A DNA stretch of 17,467 nt from Tetmemena sp. SeJ-2015 (Eukaryota; Ciliophora; Spirotrichea; Sporadotrichida; Oxytrichidae). Shown here in pieces: positions 1-8,500 of this stretch. A model generated the notes under the pieces. It saw only the letters and a list, made by a program, of their open reading frames with translations. It was not told the DNA's origin and searched no databases. The stretch is from contig JAJKFJ010024207.1 of NCBI GenBank assembly GCA_027382625.1, positions 1 to 17,467 on the forward strand, in the 5' to 3' direction. Each line of letters starts with the position of its first letter. Position 1 is the stretch's first letter. The position numbers and the translations under genes are program-made.

Positions 1-245
1 AGGATGGATCATGTAGTTATTTTTGAGTAATTTCGCGTTTGACTCGCATGATTATAAGTATTAATAAAGAAATTAATTATACACAACTTATTTTCACTTT
101 CTTATCATATTATGGGGTTTTGAATGCGTTTTCTATTGATTTGTTTGGGTTTTAATTTAATTATATAAACCTCTGTCTTCAATTCCTTTTATAATACAGA
201 GTGGCATTAAAGTTGAGTCGTAATCATCATAAAGTCGCTGTCCAA

Positions 246-838
246 TCAGATCAGAATAAAGGCTGGTGAGTGTCTTAGTGGTAGTATGAAAATGGAAACT
301 ATGGATATATTTACCCCTTTTTGTTAAGTTTATAGATGTATTAATAATTCTTATATCTCAAAATGCTATCGCAGTTATTTCTATGAGGATTTTTGTGGGA
401 TGTTAAATTTACTGAACTTCTTATAGTTTGCGATCACACTAACTTAAAATAAATATACTCTTAAGAAATCACAGTCTTGTCTGCTTTGACATCTGAGAGT
501 AGATCTATCATCACATACTCATATACCTTGCTGGTTTCGATCATCAAGCGTTTAATTTTATCAATTTGCTCGTCCTGGTTACGCAAAATGTATTCGTGAA
601 GAGGTTCCCATCCTCCACCGACGCGCACCATACAAACTGTTCCCTTAATCATCAGCATCTTCAAGTCTGTTCCAATCAAGTAGCTACCTGGGCGCACACG
701 GATTCATAATCTAGCAAATTATTATTTAAAAAGGATAATTGGCATTTCACAACGCAGGTCGAAGATTATTTTTTGCACGACCTCATCCAGCACATCACCT
801 TTTACTACCTTGTAAACTCGCTTGATATAGAGTCAAGT
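246..838 (-). CDS. GAS2-domain protein, copy 1 (3' part; N-terminus unresolved)
   Basis: This encodes the GAS2 (GAR) microtubule-binding domain. Visible motifs are GSYLIGTDLKML and CMVRVGGGWEPL, followed by the RNQDEQIDKIKRLM helix. Two IESs (pointers ATCC and TGTGAT) interrupt the frame. Removing them gives PIIRVRPG and then TVIANYKKFSKFNIP, which match the paralogues at 2875-4043 and 4618-5377. The TGA stop is at 246-248, with TAA/TAG read as Gln. Compared with copy 2, the 78 residues of the domain core are identical and the only DNA differences are synonymous. The coding homology stops near 836: the proline-rich and MGGACC N-terminal parts of copy 2 are not adjacent. A separate short exon starting MGCGGSS at 1340 could be its first MDS. 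It is either a gene with a distant 5' MDS or a truncated duplicate. The C-terminal 30 residues differ from copy 2. Confidence 0.72.
433..473. other. IES, pointer TGTGAT (GAS2 copy 1)
   Basis: Pointer copies (ATCACA on plus) lie at 433-438 and 468-473. Removing 35 bp turns VIS plus an in-frame TGA into VIANYKKFSKFNIP, matching the paralogues. The same pointer is used in copy 2. Confidence 0.85.
700..736. other. IES, pointer ATCC (GAS2 copy 1)
   Basis: Pointer copies (GGAT on plus) lie at 700-703 and 733-736. Removing 33 bp, which contains an in-frame TGA, gives EMPIIRVRPGSYLIG. Confidence 0.85.
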
Positions 839-1317
839 TTATTCGTATATAAAAGAGTTTCAGTGAGATTAAATTTTAAATTGTTTAGGATCTTTATATG
901 AATAACACTTTGATGCAATAGCAAATCAAATTACCTTTAAATTAAAATATTTGGTCTTAGTAAATAATTTTTAACATTTAATTTTAACCTTAAGAACAGA
1001 ATTAGTTTAAGATTTATTAATTATTATTAAATTATTATAAATTGTATTTCGGACATTAAAGATCTCTGAATATGCTAATAAATATTATTACGGATATTTT
1101 ATTTTGTGCTTTGAGCAAACTAGATTATAAGTAGAGATTCCCATATCAATTTTTAATAGATTTAAGTCTCCCTTTTCAGTTTTTTTCTAACTGTGAATAA
1201 AGAATGTATATATTGGCCTGCTTTAAAAATGAATAGCAGTAGAAATAGAATGAAAATAATTAGGATGTGATGTCAAATATAAGAGAGGGTTAATTTAAAT
1301 ACACATGTGAGAATTAT
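837..1317. other. AT-rich stretch without convincing coding sequence
   Basis: This is very AT-rich sequence between the GAS2 copy 1 domain and the MGCGGSS start. I see no frame with protein character on either strand. It is best read as a long IES, or intergenic DNA, upstream of copy 1. Confidence 0.5.
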
Positions 1318-1340
1318 CTGCTGCTTCCACCACAACCCAT
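1318..1340 (-). CDS. candidate first MDS with MGCGGSS start
   Basis: On the minus strand an ATG at 1340 opens MGCGGSS, a classic N-myristoylation plus cysteine-palmitoylation start. The complete GAS2 paralogues here begin MGGACC and MGGVCC, so this may be the first coding segment of copy 1, whose N-terminus is otherwise missing. I could not find a convincing in-phase pointer joining it to the segment ending near 838. The frame stays open downstream but becomes AT-rich and loses protein character. Confidence 0.35.
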
Positions 1341-1822
1341 GAATATACATAAAAACTTATCCATGAGGTTATCAACACAGTTAGCTAGCTATAGTTAAGG
1401 AATTATTCTTATAGGGACCTCTCAGTTCTTTTGATAGTCAGTTGGCAAGCATTTAACAAATCCAAATACAAATTCAAATCAAATTATAAATGTTATCTCA
1501 TAAGGAATCATTTCGAGATTAAGATGTTATGATTTATATAAACATAAATGTGGAACGTATTGCAGAATATTTTTTTCTTTTTTTGTTTTAATTTTAATTA
1601 TATTCAAAACGAATGTGACTATTTATAAAAGTATATTTATCATTCCCAAATATGAAATTTATAAATCAAGTTTAAATCCATTAAATGAAAAATAATCATA
1701 GTCATGAAAACTGTAAATCTTTCTTTCATTCTTTAATTTTATTTTTTTTAAAAATTAACTCTTTTATCTATACGAATAGTTGTTGTAGCAGTCATTTGAG
1801 CCATTGGAAAGTCTCTCTGCTC
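1341..1822. other. AT-rich intergenic stretch
   Basis: This lies between the possible copy 1 start and the stop of the gene at 1823-2753. It has poly-T/poly-A runs and no supported gene. Short plus-strand frames at its right end only mirror the minus-strand gene. Confidence 0.5.
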
Positions 1823-2753
1823 TCACTCTTGATTCTTCTCCTCTTCGTTCTTCTTTGCTTCTTCTTTGCGAAGCTCTTCAAGGGCTGAAGGCAAATTTTC
1901 CTTCAGAGCTGCTGGAAAGACTTCCTTTAGAGCTGAAGGCAAAGCTTCCTTTAGAGCTGAAGGCAAATTTTCCTTTAGAGCTGCTGGAAAGTGGAGGGCA
2001 AGAAGGAGTGGAAATTGCTCTTTCAGTATGGATACAAAAGACTTGTTCATCTTTTCCTCGAAGTCAAGGAACATTTATTAGATCTCCGCTTTTGTTACGG
2101 CCTTTTCCTTCTTCTCCTCCTCCTTATGGAGTCTAAGAACTTGGTTTGATTGATCTTCTAAATCAAGAGAGTCGTTCTCGTAGCCATCACTCCGTGGGTT
2201 TTTCGAGCTATCTGATTCAGAATTATGCCCCGGTTGACCATGTTCATCCGGAATTAAGTCCAATTTAAAATATTAAATTATTTAATAATCAAATCTATAG
2301 ATTAGATATAATAAAGATTAACTTGATAAAATTTACTGTCTATTACGATAAATATAATCTTGTTATGGGTTTGTAAATAGATTTGTGGCTTGCGGAAGAC
2401 CCACTCTCGCCCTTTTGCTCTGAGACGTTGTTCAAAGGATCAAAGGATGGCTCCTATTAATCTTAAAGTTTTGATTCGAGCACAAAATTGTTAGGATATT
2501 CTAAGGCTTGAATATTCGGTTAGCTCCTGCTTTCCTCCAATTTGTTGCCTATAAGAGTTAAATCAATAAAGAAGAAGCTTTTGAATGCTTATTAAGACTT
2601 ACCTTCCGAATTAAAACAAGAAAATTAGAAATGTTTTCTTCTTAATAAATATCAGCTTCAATAGTATAAAAATATCAAGCTTGTGTATTAATATTTAAGT
2701 TTATAAATTTTTAATGAATCTCGAGGTGATTACTGCCCTTCGTTTTACTCCAT
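1823..2753 (-). CDS. unrecognised charged protein with 8-residue tandem repeats
   Basis: I do not recognise a family. The gene starts MEQNEGQQSPRDS at 2753 and stops at TGA 1823-1825. Two IESs (pointers ATTC and AAAT) and one GT-AG intron (2549-2602) interrupt it. Removing all three leaves 651 bases, or 216 residues. The first half is acidic, serine- and glutamine-rich and probably disordered (SEQKGESGSSASHK, SESDSSKNPRSDGYEND). A lysine/glutamate-rich segment follows, then LDFEEKMNKSFVSILKEQFP. Nearly five 8-residue units of the form FPAALKEN/LPSALKEA come next, then a charged tail (KKNEEEKNQE). The repeats look amphipathic and helical. Two TAA codons in a row (AEIQQMF) split the frame under the standard code. 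It lies between two GAS2 paralogues in the same orientation, but nothing links their functions. Confidence 0.8.
1879..1991 (-). repeat. 24-bp tandem repeat coding for (F/L)P(A/S)ALKE-x
   Basis: There are nearly five 24-bp units inside the C-terminal part of the gene at 1823-2753, with few substitutions between units. They encode FPAALKEN, LPSALKEA and similar octapeptides. Confidence 0.9.
2263..2384. other. IES, pointer AAAT
   Basis: Pointer copies (ATTT on plus) lie at 2263-2266 and 2381-2384. Removing 118 AT-rich bp containing a TGA joins SSASHK to LDLIPDEHG in frame. Confidence 0.7.
2549..2602 (-). other. spliceosomal intron, 54 nt
   Basis: It begins GTAAGT and ends CTTATAG on the minus strand. 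Removal joins DSEG to NKLEESRSQ in frame. No matching direct repeat is needed, unlike the IESs. Confidence 0.8.
2608..2719. other. IES, pointer ATTC
   Basis: Pointer copies (GAAT on plus) lie at 2608-2611 and 2716-2719, in the same codon phase. Removing 108 bp joins SPRDS to EGNKLEE. Confidence 0.7.
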
Positions 2754-2874
2754 AAGCACCTGATTATTTTTGTTGATTAAATTAATTATTAAAATCTCTG
2801 GCGTTTCTTCTTATTATAGCCCATTTAGGCTTTTATGCTTAATCGTAATCATCATAAAATCGCTCTCTTTGAGG

Positions 2875-4043
2875 TCAGAATAAAGAAGTGAGTGTGCTAT
2901 TTGAATAGGTCGAAAACGTAAATTACGGATGGATATCCTTTTTTGTTAACTATATTAATAATTCTTATATCTCAAAATGCTATCGCAGTTATTTCTATGG
3001 GGATTTTTGTGGGATGTTAAATTTACTGAACTTCTTATAGTTGGCGATCACACTAACTCTAAATATATGTAATCTTAAGAAATCACAGTCTTGTCTGCTT
3101 TGACATCTGAGAGTAGATCTATCATCACATACTCATATACCTTGCTGGTTTCGATCATCAAGCGTTTAATCTTATCAATTTGCTCGTCCTGGTTACGCAG
3201 AATGTATTCGTGAAGAGGTTCCCATCCTCCACCCACGCGCACCATACAAACTGTTCCCTTAATCATCAGCATCTTCAAGTCTGTTCCAATCAAGTAGCTA
3301 CCTGGGCGCACACGGATTCAATCTATGCAAAACAATATTTAAAAAGGATAATTGGCATTTCACAACGCAGGTCAAAGATTATTTTTTGCACGACCTCATC
3401 CAGCACATCACCTTTTACTACCTTATAAACTCTCTTGAATTCACGCACAGGACTTTCTTATTAGGGCTATTATTCCATCTGCGAAATATCAAAAGTGGTG
3501 GGGGTAATCATTCCTTAGTCCTCTTCATCTTCGCTATCTATCTCTAACTTTATTGCCATTGACTAACGCGGTGCCTCAAACTTGGGAGAAATAGGTGGTT
3601 AAATCATCATACTCTAAATACATTACAGTGAATTGGTTTGAGCATTGGCTAGGGCTCAGGAGTTGGAATTCGAGGAGGAGTAGGTTCCCTCACTGGCTCG
3701 GGTGTAGGTATTCTTACGGGTTCTGGTGTAGGTACTCGAGGTGGCTCTGGCGTGGGTACTCTCACAGGCTCGGGAGTGGGCACTCTTACTGGCTCAGGTG
3801 TAGGTACTCATAATTTAAAGCTAAACCTTTATACTATTATAACTCTTGGAGGAGTTGGATCTCTTTATTTAGGCGGTGGGGGCGGGGGAGGGAGAGTGAA
3901 TGTAATCTTGACCTTGGATGTTCTGTGGTTCTCTACTACCTCATAAGTTTTGTCGATTTTCTCTCGATTTTCGACACAGCAAGCTCCACCCACAGTTATA
4001 AAAAGTATTCTCTTATATAAAGAATGCAGTATTTTTAACCCAT
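2875..4043 (-). CDS. GAS2-domain protein, copy 2, with PTPEP repeats and acylation signal
   Basis: After removing five IESs (pointers TGGGT, GAGT, AACCA, ATCC, TGTGAT) the frame is 978 bases, or 325 residues, ending at TGA 2875-2877. It begins MGGACC, a likely N-myristoyl/palmitoyl membrane anchor. A proline run follows, then about six PTPEP-type octapeptide units, then an acidic/glutamine linker (DSEDEEDQG, MEQQPQQESP). The GAS2 domain comes next: GDVLDEVVQK, GSYLIGTDLK, CMVRVGGGW. A helical tail follows (NYKKFSKFNIPQK). GAS2 domains bind microtubules in animal GAS2 and spectraplakin proteins. A membrane-tethered microtubule linker, for example in the ciliate cortex, is my inference. The ATG itself is interrupted: only its A lies beyond the first IES. 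Confidence 0.87.
3047..3087. other. IES, pointer TGTGAT (GAS2 copy 2)
   Basis: Pointer copies (ATCACA on plus) lie at 3047-3052 and 3082-3087. Removing 35 bp gives TVIANYKKFSKFNIP. Confidence 0.87.
3314..3349. other. IES, pointer ATCC (GAS2 copy 2)
   Basis: Pointer copies (GGAT on plus) lie at 3314-3317 and 3346-3349. Removing 32 bp gives EMPIIRVRPG. Position and pointer match copy 1. Confidence 0.87.
3596..3638. other. IES, pointer AACCA
   Basis: Pointer copies (TGGTT on plus) lie at 3596-3600 and 3634-3638. Removing 38 bp restores QPMLKPPISPKFEAP. Confidence 0.8.
3652..3807 (-). repeat. 24-bp tandem repeat coding for VPTPEPVR
   Basis: About six units encode VPTPEPVR with variants ending PPR and starting I or E. 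They form the extended proline-rich linker of GAS2 copy 2. The reverse complement gives the Gly/Ser/Trp-rich plus-strand frames seen here, which are not genes. Confidence 0.9.
3806..3845. other. IES, pointer GAGT
   Basis: Pointer copies (ACTC on plus) lie at 3806-3809 and 3842-3845. Removing 36 bp containing a TGA joins PTPPR to VPTPEPVR. Confidence 0.8.
3988..4042. other. IES, pointer TGGGT, splitting the start codon
   Basis: Pointer copies (ACCCA on plus) lie at 3988-3992 and 4038-4042. Removing 50 bp converts CTGTGGGTGG into ATGGGTGG and gives MGGACCV. Confidence 0.8.
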
Positions 4044-4617
4044 TTTATTGTTACTCGATATTATAAAGTGTATAATTAGAAGATTAAATGAAGTTGCTCA
4101 CATAAGAACAATTTCAAATAATTTATTGGAGTTAAAATATTTTTCGACCATATCAAAACGGATTGATGATATTCAATAAGGATAAAGCGCTTTATTTGAG
4201 TAACTTTAATAAAATGATGAGTTTTGGATAATCATATAAGAGCACATGCTAAGGGTAAAGTTAATGAAAAAAAGTTTTTAGAAAAAGATCTAATGACATA
4301 AGTAGAGATGCTCAAAGGTTTATAAATTATTAAATAGGCAACCTTGTAAGTTAAAATTTCAATAAGAGTTTTTATGCACATAAATATTAACAAATGGGGA
4401 GTTTATTTATTACCTCAAATCCTCCTTTCCACCAAATTTATTTCATAGCTGCAAATTACTCACATATACTAGCAATCAAAAATAATTTAGCCTCATAATA
4501 TACTAGGTCTCATCCCTTATATATATGGTGGTCAGTTTTTCCTCTCTGCTTTATAACTTAATACTCTTATCAGTCTCTTAATTATAGTGCTTAGTTTATT
4601 CGCGGGATTAGGCTGTC
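4044..4617. other. AT-rich intergenic stretch
   Basis: This lies between the start of GAS2 copy 2 and the stop of GAS2 copy 3. I see no coding segment or structured repeat. The first bases would hold the copy 2 promoter and 5' UTR. Confidence 0.5.
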
Positions 4618-5377
4618 TCAAAAATATCCACTGCCAGTGACTTAGCCGTAAGATCCGGTGGTCGTATTTGACCTGTACCTCTCAGGCAAGCATCGCTCCG
4701 GGATGTTGAACTTGGAATATTTCTACCAGTTATTTATGACGCTTGCATCTGCATTATATTTCACTAGGAACTCTGTCATGACTGCAGTGTAGGTGCGACT
4801 TGTCTCAGTCATCAATCTCTTAATTTTATCAAGCTCACTGTCCTGGTTTCTTAAGATAATTAAATTAATCGTCTTTAGACATTGATAGAGAGTTAATATG
4901 ATATTGAAGATGTATTCTTCTAGCTTTTCCCAGCCTCCACCTACTCTGACCATACATGTTTCGTTCTTAATCATCAGCAGTTTATACTCGGTTCCTATCA
5001 AGTATCTAAAAAAGAAAAGCTCTAAGTCCAAAAACTTGATTGGCTTATCTACCTTGAATGATTCTTATGATTGGTAGTTGCACATCCATTTCAAAGACCA
5101 TGCGTCCCACAATTTCATCTACATGATCGCCTTTGATAGTCTTATACCTGCGGAGCTGATTGTTGGTGCGAACTGATGTCCTGTGTTCCACGATTGGCTC
5201 CTCCTCAAAGAGCTATTCTCCATCGTTGAAACCGTTATTGGTGCTGGCGGTGTTAAAATCGTTGTTGTTCTATGAGTGGAAAGTGATTCTCACTTTGCGT
5301 GAAGAGCTCATCTCAGAGTACTAGTTAGATGACTTCACTTCCTTTTCTCGCTCGTTGGCACAGCAAACTCCTCCCAT
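4618..5377 (-). CDS. GAS2-domain protein, copy 3, with acylation signal
   Basis: The frame begins MGGVCC at 5377 and ends at TGA 4618-4620. Removing two IESs (pointers TAGATA and ATCTT) gives 663 bases, or 220 residues. After the likely myristoyl/palmitoyl start come a short polar linker (NNNDFNTASTNNG) and an acidic patch. The GAS2 domain follows: GDHVDEIVGRM, RYLIGTEYKLLM, CMVRVGGGWEKLEEYI. A helix (SELDKIKRLMTE) and the tail NNWQKYSKFNIPERC end the protein. It lacks the PTPEP repeats of copy 2 and is clearly more diverged. Its IESs sit at different codons from those in copies 1 and 2. Microtubule binding is known for the domain; membrane tethering is inferred from the N-terminus. Confidence 0.9.
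4853..4911. other. IES, pointer ATCTT
   Basis: Pointer copies (AAGAT on plus) lie at 4853-4857 and 4907-4911. Removing 54 bp, which is in frame, turns a hydrophobic interruption into EEYILRNQDSE, matching the paralogues. Confidence 0.87.
5003..5051. other. IES, pointer TAGATA
   Basis: Pointer copies (TATCTA on plus) lie at 5003-5008 and 5046-5051. Removing 43 bp restores PIIRIIQGRYLIGTE inside the GAS2 domain. Confidence 0.87.
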
Positions 5378-5555
5378 TGCTTATTATAATTCAAGAATTC
5401 AATTTCAAATCCCATAATCAATCAAGATGATTAACTTAAAGAGGAGGAAAGGACGAGTATAAAAAGTTATGAAATTGGAAATTAAGGTAAATCAAATCAT
5501 GAGAGAATATACTACTTGATTCTTATTTATTTGAGTTAATAACGGGAGAAAGCTA

Positions 5556-8500
5556 TCAACTTATATTGAGGCAGAAATGCTACTGAACTACAAATTTAAG
5601 CTCTGCCATAGATATAGGCTTAGAGCAGAATTGGTTTATTCCAGAACGTTCCCTTGTATAATTGCGCCTAAATATAGGGTCATTAGGGTCATCGCCTGTG
5701 ATTCCCACTATTCTTACTGGTTGAGTGTAGTTTTTCATGCTTTCATATTCCCTAATCTAGAGAGCCATTTATTTGCCATCCATCCTTGGCATATGCAAGT
5801 ACAAATATAAAAGGGCTTTAAAGTCAGTGAGGATAAGCTTAATTTGCATCTGATGATTCTTGAAGGTATCAAAGCCCTCAACTCCATCATTTGCTAGCAT
5901 GATGTAAATCTATTGCTATCTAACTTCAGTCATTTAAAGCAGCATCTACTCTAGAATGAAGCGGTTTGTGTATTCATCGTCAACAATCAAGATAGCTTTC
6001 GCGTTAAAGGTCTCACTCCTCACTCCCATACTCATTCTAAAACCAATTTCGAAATTAGAGCCAGCCATTCCACTTGTTGGTGTTTCCGCCATATCATTCT
6101 AATAATTACTCTACCTCCTATTTCTACTTTTTGAAGAGTTCCCTCCTTTTGGAGTCATGCCTTGGAAAGCATTGCCAGATTCATTTACTGCAAGTCTGTT
6201 CTCAGAATTGATGTTTAGGGTGCTGCCAACTCCTGGAGCTAATAATTGCTAGTTATAATTTGAGAATTGCATGTTTTTATTAGACTCTAGCTGCTGCCTA
6301 AAGTTATTATTCAAGAACTGCTCATACTGTTGCTCTTTAATTTCTTAAACATTTATCATTAATGTATATAAAATCGAGATTATCTAATAGAGTTTCTTCT
6401 TTTGACTCTTCTTCATTTTGCAAGTTATCTAATTGGTTCTATTTCTGAGCTGAAGTGGGGCCGATACTTTGCAGTCTAGATGCTATGCTATTTTATAGTG
6501 GTAATGATTCATGATCCATAATTTAAGAGCTCATGTTTATCTTTTAAGCGAGAGCAGCAGCTTCTATCTTATTAATGTCTAATGCTCTGTTTCTATGATC
6601 CTTTGTGAAAACAGGAGTTTAGATAGTATATTTTTATCTTTAAAAAGCAGTTGATACATTTTCATAAGATGTTATCACTTATTTCTAGCAAGTTGCTATT
6701 AAGATTTCTTATATTCATAACAGCCACGCTCTTAAGTTGCTTGACTTGAAGGTTATAGACCCCATTATTTCCATTCTTACTGTTGCTATTCATGTCATCT
6801 CTGCTATTGATGAGGGACTTTTAGGAATCACTGTCTACACCAGATCCGTGCTACTTATCCTATTGCACTGCCTACTTTTCCTCTTCTCTGTCGTCATATT
6901 CACTCTCCTAGTTATCAAAATTGCAATGAAATGTCTAAAGTTATTGTTCCCGTACTTGAAGGTCGAGTGAGGCAGTTTGTAGTCGCCCATGAAGTTTGTA
7001 AGACTCTTTCTAGCTGAGAAATCTTCGCTAATCATGTTCCTAATTAACTTACTCTTTGGAGATTTCCTGTTATGAAGATTTACAAATAAAAATTTCAATA
7101 ATTCTTCTTAAGTTAACGTTATTACAAGATTGTCTAGACCTAGCTGTCTCTCCTTCTTCTAGATTTGATAGAGGCAATTACGAAGAATATTTTGCTTGAC
7201 TGGCTTCTTGAATATCATAACTCTATCGTTTAGGTACTTATTGCGCTGCCTCGCATCAATATCCAGAGTTGACAGAATCAGCATACTTAAATTCTTTTTT
7301 GTCTTTTGCTCTATGGCTTTCTTCTACTTGATCAGTTTCTTAACTTTAGACTAGTGAGAAAGAGTGAACTAGTCTGCATCTACGATGAGCACATTAAAGA
7401 AATGCACTAGACGCATCTTTGTCTAGAAATCATCATAGTGCTTAGCAAAAGATACGTGACAGTTCAACTTGGTTAAGAACTTAAAACATTCATTAGAGAT
7501 AGAAAATTGCAAATTTTGATTGAAGTAAACTTCTTGATGATCTCTTTGTTGAATTCATCCTATATAAGGACGAGTATACTCAGCTTAGAAAGATTTTCAT
7601 CCAGATTTATTATCGAACTGTTCACACCCTTAGCTGAAGAATCCTCAAAACTGACTCCATCAGTTGGTATCTCTACTGTAAAAGTCGTTCATAATAAATA
7701 AGAGCAACTGATAAAAAGTTCCTTCTCCTGGAACACTCTTTAGAGTCATATTTCCCTTCATGAGAGAGATTAGCTTGTTCGATATCCACAGTCCAAGTCC
7801 TGTACCTCCGAATTTAGACTGGATAGATTTGTTAGCCTGACAAAACGGCTAGAAAAGTTTCTTCTAGTCTTCTTCTTTTATACCTATTCCAGAGTCTTGT
7901 ATTTGCACTCTTAGTATTCCATGTTGAACTCTTTCACTGATTAATTTATTCTTGAGAGACGCAGTATTTAAATTTACATTACATGATAGTCTTGTAGTCT
8001 TAGACCATAAGAGGGGCATTCGGGGGTATCTGTCTACTTTCGAGCTGTGGACTAAGATTCTTAAGGATATCTATTCTGTAGTTATTTACGGCATTTCCAG
8101 ATCCGATTTCATTGTAGGTCTTGAAATCAGAAATGCGTGTTTTTATGCTTGGAAGGCCAATGGATTATCTCACCTGATCTAAACGATTTACTGACTTCCT
8201 TTGCCAAAAATAAAATGAGATTGATTAACTCAACTCAATATTCTTTGGATTGTAGATACAGAAGACATGGAAGCCTTTTAGATTAGAGGAGAGAAATTGA
8301 TCTCTCCAGAAATTCTATTCTAAGACGTGCGGTTGTCATCTTCAAAATTAACCTGCTGGAAAGATAAAGGATCATTGCAGGTAATCTAGCCTTTGCTTTC
8401 AAAGTTGTTATTTAATTATAAATAGGAAAAAACTTTATTTCTGATCTGGAGAGGTAAATCCCCATTTCTCAGTCCGCCACTATAAGGGGAGTTTAATTCT

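Larger units (their letters stand above)
216..838. repeat. segmental duplication, unit 1
   Basis: This block is near-identical in places to 2842-3436. It covers the GAS2 domain, both shared IESs and part of the 3' flank. Both IESs sit at the same codons, so the duplication happened after IES gain. Confidence 0.85.
2842..3436. repeat. segmental duplication, unit 2
   Basis: Partner of 216-838. Coding parts are nearly unchanged; the IES interiors and the 3' end have diverged more. Confidence 0.85.

Noticed and set aside
1804..2136. Plus-strand frames over the ALKE repeat (leucine-rich and FRAEGK-type)
   Set aside because: They mirror the minus-strand repeat gene, which has a start, an intron, two IESs and a TGA stop.
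3595..3946. Plus-strand frames rich in Gly, Ser, Trp and Arg over the 24-bp repeat
   Set aside because: They are antisense to the PTPEP repeat of GAS2 copy 2, whose minus-strand frame joins through clear pointers.
6737..6970. Plus-strand hydrophobic 77-residue frame as a membrane protein
   Set aside because: It is antisense to the acidic, polar kinase linker (DDREEEK, NSNSKNG), which explains its hydrophobic look.
7960..8220. Alternative minus-strand frame (GLPSIKTRISDFKTYNEIG and onward) as kinase coding sequence
   Set aside because: It looks protein-like, but two consecutive 6-bp pointers (ATCAAT, AAATCG) lead into another frame that runs unbroken into DSGIGI. I cannot exclude it fully.
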